Below are positions 62,801 through 64,000 of a stretch of DNA of 64,000 bases, piece by piece. The notes under the pieces are model-generated. The model was given only the letters and a program-made list of their open reading frames with translations. It was not told where the DNA came from and searched no databases. Each line of letters opens with the position of its first letter. Positions within the stretch are counted from its first letter, which is position 1. Origin of the DNA: Paenibacillus planticolens (GTDB taxonomy: Bacteria > Bacillota > Bacilli > Paenibacillales > NBRC-103111); the NCBI RefSeq assembly GCF_013141725.1, contig NZ_WHNZ01000026.1, forward strand, positions 1-64,000, given 5' to 3'. Made by a program: the position numbers and the translations under genes.

Positions 62801-64000
62801 TATTTCTCGGATAAAGCCTATCGCGCGGGTACATCGGCAACGGACACCGGACCCTATAAAGATCCTGAAAATTACATGACCAAGCAAGATGTAGGTCATA
62901 CCTATTTTAGAAACGCGATGTTTTTTGGCGAAAGATTAGATAATATCAAGATCATTGGCAACGGCAGAATTACTGGCAATGGGAATTTAACGACCAGTGA
63001 TGGAGTCATGAATAATGCTGCTGACAATCGTACAGACAAGATGGTTACAGTGAAGCTGTGTACAAATTTCGAATTCGGCGGCTTGGATAACGGGCTCGAC
63101 CTGTGGTACCAAGAGACTAATTCACCTGCCACGGACCAACCTTATTATATTCAAAGCATTAATGAGGACGGTACCAATGAAGTCAAGAATACGGATATCA
63201 GCAATATGCTCAGAGTGGATAAGGCAGGACATTTTGCTATGCTGGCCACGGGTACCGACCATATCAACACGCACGACTTTTATTACGGCAAGGATGCAAG
63301 TGGCAGTGCCAGAGATGTATTTGACTATATGCAGAGCAGCTTTGTTACAGCCAAAAATATTTATGTCAGAGGTTCTTCCGATGATATTGTAAAACCGGGA
63401 AGCGACTCTTCGTTAGGCTTTACCAGACCTGCAACGACTTATTATGTCCGCAATATTATCGGTGACACGAACTGTAATCTATTCCAAATCGGCAGTGAAA
63501 CCGTAGATGACATTAAAAATCTCTATGTGGATAATATTTATGTGCTGGCAGGAAATAAAGCAGGCTTCTCCATTTCTACGAATGACGGCGCGCATGTTGA
63601 AAATGTATATCTGAATTATGGACATACAGGTACTGTCCACCATACGGCACAGATGAGACGCACGCGGGCCCCGTTCTTTATATCTATTTCAAATAGAGGA
63701 CGTGTGATCGGTGGCAGCGCGACTAAAATGAAATGGATGGAAAACGGCACACAGAGAGATGAGCTGTTAAGCACGAACGTAAATATTGGCGTGGTAAAAA
63801 ATATTTACATCAAGGATGTTAATATTGAGCAGGTTTATGGAGGAAGTCAATATAATGATCCTTCCAAGAGATGGGCTGCCTATACGAATCAGAGTAAGGC
63901 AGCGCCAATCATTGCGGGCTATAAAGTGGGAGACGGGGGTCCTGTGCTTCCGGATGGACGCAACATCGGCTACATTGAAAATCTGAACTTTGAAAATGTG
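59861..64000 (+). CDS. SLH-domain surface protein with GH28-like beta-helix (partial)
   Basis: The frame is open from the ATG at 59861 (AAGGGGG seven bases upstream) to the window end, 1380 codons, with no stop. It begins with a signal peptide (MLHSTKKALAAIQVLSML, then GVGAAAAE). Three S-layer homology domains follow at about residues 47-100, 106-158 and 170-222 (FLDVARHWASNEINRW, FPDVKVGAWYADDVSKA, FTDAGLIASWSKEAVNAL). Then come a beta-rich stretch, a Gly/Ser linker at about 426-452, beta-sandwich repeats, and a fibronectin-III-like domain at about 800-905. The pectate-lyase/GH28 start is GAKGNGTADDTQAINDAI at about 910. It would sit on pyrophosphorylated wall polymers and act on, or bind, external polysaccharide. 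Catalytic aspartates are not assignable yet. Confidence 0.88.
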   Translation, partial: MLHSTKKALAAIQVLSMLFSSASLGVGAAAAETPSAVGVTTDAAAVSTSFLDVARHWASNEINRWSQKGLIQGYEDATFKPDASISRSEFVSLVSRVFGYTDRANRSFPDVKVGAWYADDVSKAVEAGIVSGDDQGNFRPEAPISRQEAAVILSRAFDLKAKDSKISDRFTDAGLIASWSKEAVNALLEGGFVSGRENGAFDPQADITRAEFVKMIDAIVGELKNEAKTYTGHVSSNLVINTKDVKLKDMVIEGNLYIAQGVGDGNMSMENVTVKGQTIVRGGGEHSILISKSTLVGPLMVLKKDGKVRIVLDGNFTGISVEAPGATVQLLNGTVDQIEIQSKASLELLGGKVANVHIQKWAGGTTVQLGANAAVTNFKADAQVEVKGSGSIENAIINADGVKMEPKPSHVTIADGVKTDVTAPTSAGGGTSAGGTSGGGSSDGGSSGGEQAGKTAAQVAAAITAIEAPAMDGTDLMLPAVPAGFTVAIKISSNTDVIALNGTIVPPSAETTVNIVLEITRTSDNTKASTTGIAVVVPEKSSVTAAATDIQIKNQGYNYVSDISKDVISVTSGNTYMYTVDTAEGAGLTTLAIKTVGELLGQITSKTSASQTYAVKDGSGTKQLADPIAQGDILTVTAGEESHNYTVNVIKGALRGEMQLENSVITAKTQSDVVLNFFAGMRSPATEVVLKVPKGIGATLDNTSVNVIGRGKVKLSGLETQSIGRVGAGYRFQKVGTVAITDNLDGSQFITFKGLDLRPANGADLQITFEGVAVDAGSYQFEASYKTSEPEVLTSPWGSVSLQAVNTISNFNRVLDKSLTYKETAEAYTKAKFTWSAAKNATSIKLMESTNKGVTWAEIQTAISIQGNEVEVANLTPDSEYYFKLVVNGGENSGDSNVAKFYTGKFNAKLLGAKGNGTADDTQAINDAIVYLNSLGGGTLLFENGTFNVRTVQLQSNVYLYIHSNATISALKGGDAPETTYFSDKAYRAGTSATDTGPYKDPENYMTKQDVGHTYFRNAMFFGERLDNIKIIGNGRITGNGNLTTSDGVMNNAADNRTDKMVTVKLCTNFEFGGLDNGLDLWYQETNSPATDQPYYIQSINEDGTNEVKNTDISNMLRVDKAGHFAMLATGTDHINTHDFYYGKDASGSARDVFDYMQSSFVTAKNIYVRGSSDDIVKPGSDSSLGFTRPATTYYVRNIIGDTNCNLFQIGSETVDDIKNLYVDNIYVLAGNKAGFSISTNDGAHVENVYLNYGHTGTVHHTAQMRRTRAPFFISISNRGRVIGGSATKMKWMENGTQRDELLSTNVNIGVVKNIYIKDVNIEQVYGGSQYNDPSKRWAAYTNQSKAAPIIAGYKVGDGGPVLPDGRNIGYIENLNFENV

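Noticed and set aside
1..64000. CRISPR arrays, insertion sequences, prophage or integrase genes
   Set aside because: No regularly spaced repeat-spacer pattern, transposase motif or phage gene was seen on either strand. The dispersed repeats carry no ORF.

Overview
The window looks like a chromosomal stretch from a Paenibacillus-type, spore-forming Firmicute. The evidence is direct: YesM/YesN two-component pairs beside CUT1 sugar transporters that carry no ATPase gene, a Bacillus-type transglutaminase (Tgl) used in spore-coat cross-linking, an S-layer-homology surface protein, cre-like catabolite sites, strong AGGAGG ribosome binding sites and many TTG/GTG starts. I see no transposase, integrase, phage gene or CRISPR array. 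The accessory character comes from catabolic islands and dispersed intergenic repeats.

Layout. 1-720: tRNA-Gly(GCC), its terminator, and two kinds of palindromic intergenic repeat. 0.7-14.9 kb: an alpha-mannoside (probably N-glycan or yeast-mannan oligosaccharide) island with a YesMN regulator, lipoprotein binding protein, two permeases and three cytoplasmic glycosidases (GH125, a clan GH-A enzyme, GH38). 15.0-21.8 kb: a CitA/CitB-type two-component system divergent from a TctCBA tricarboxylate transporter, plus an AEC permease. 21.9-23.0 kb: a secreted seven-repeat RCC1-like protein. 23.6-32.1 kb: a hotdog thioesterase, a YeiH-type exporter, a zinc-ribbon membrane protein, a MetR-like LysR regulator and metE with a TATAG-CTATA palindrome, an unlisted 59-residue exported peptide, rpmF with a near-consensus promoter, and an MFS pump with a divergent ArsR-type regulator. 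32.2-33.6 kb: a histidine-rich tandem-repeat protein beside tgl. 33.8-44.6 kb: a second sugar island, for unsaturated uronic-acid oligosaccharides (two permeases, lipoprotein, GH88, Gfo/Idh/MocA oxidoreductase, YesMN pair, heparinase II/III-like lyase). 44.7-47.6 kb: an ArsR regulator and DHA2 pump with a shared promoter/operator, then a Fur-box-controlled siderophore-binding lipoprotein. 47.8-52.6 kb: a 1040-residue double-kinase hybrid sensor, a REC-BTAD regulator and an orphan CheY. 52.9-58.5 kb: LysR plus O-methyltransferase, a candidate structured RNA ending in a terminator, two poorly known genes and chrA. 59.0-64.0 kb: an HD-domain gene whose 5' end appears frameshifted, and a very large SLH-anchored GH28-like surface protein that runs off the window.

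How it works together. Both sugar islands follow one plan: an extracytoplasmic-sensing kinase and AraC-type regulator, a lipoprotein that captures oligosaccharides, two permeases that presumably borrow a shared MsmX-type ATPase, and enzymes without signal peptides that finish degradation inside the cell. In both, a hairpin follows the binding-protein gene and a cre-like site lies upstream. The main unexplained material is non-coding: a 178-bp, internally symmetric repeat present four times at almost constant length; a second palindromic repeat present twice in opposite orientation; a terminator hairpin with a conserved loop; and an RNA-like element near 54.8-55.0 kb with mutually exclusive pairings.
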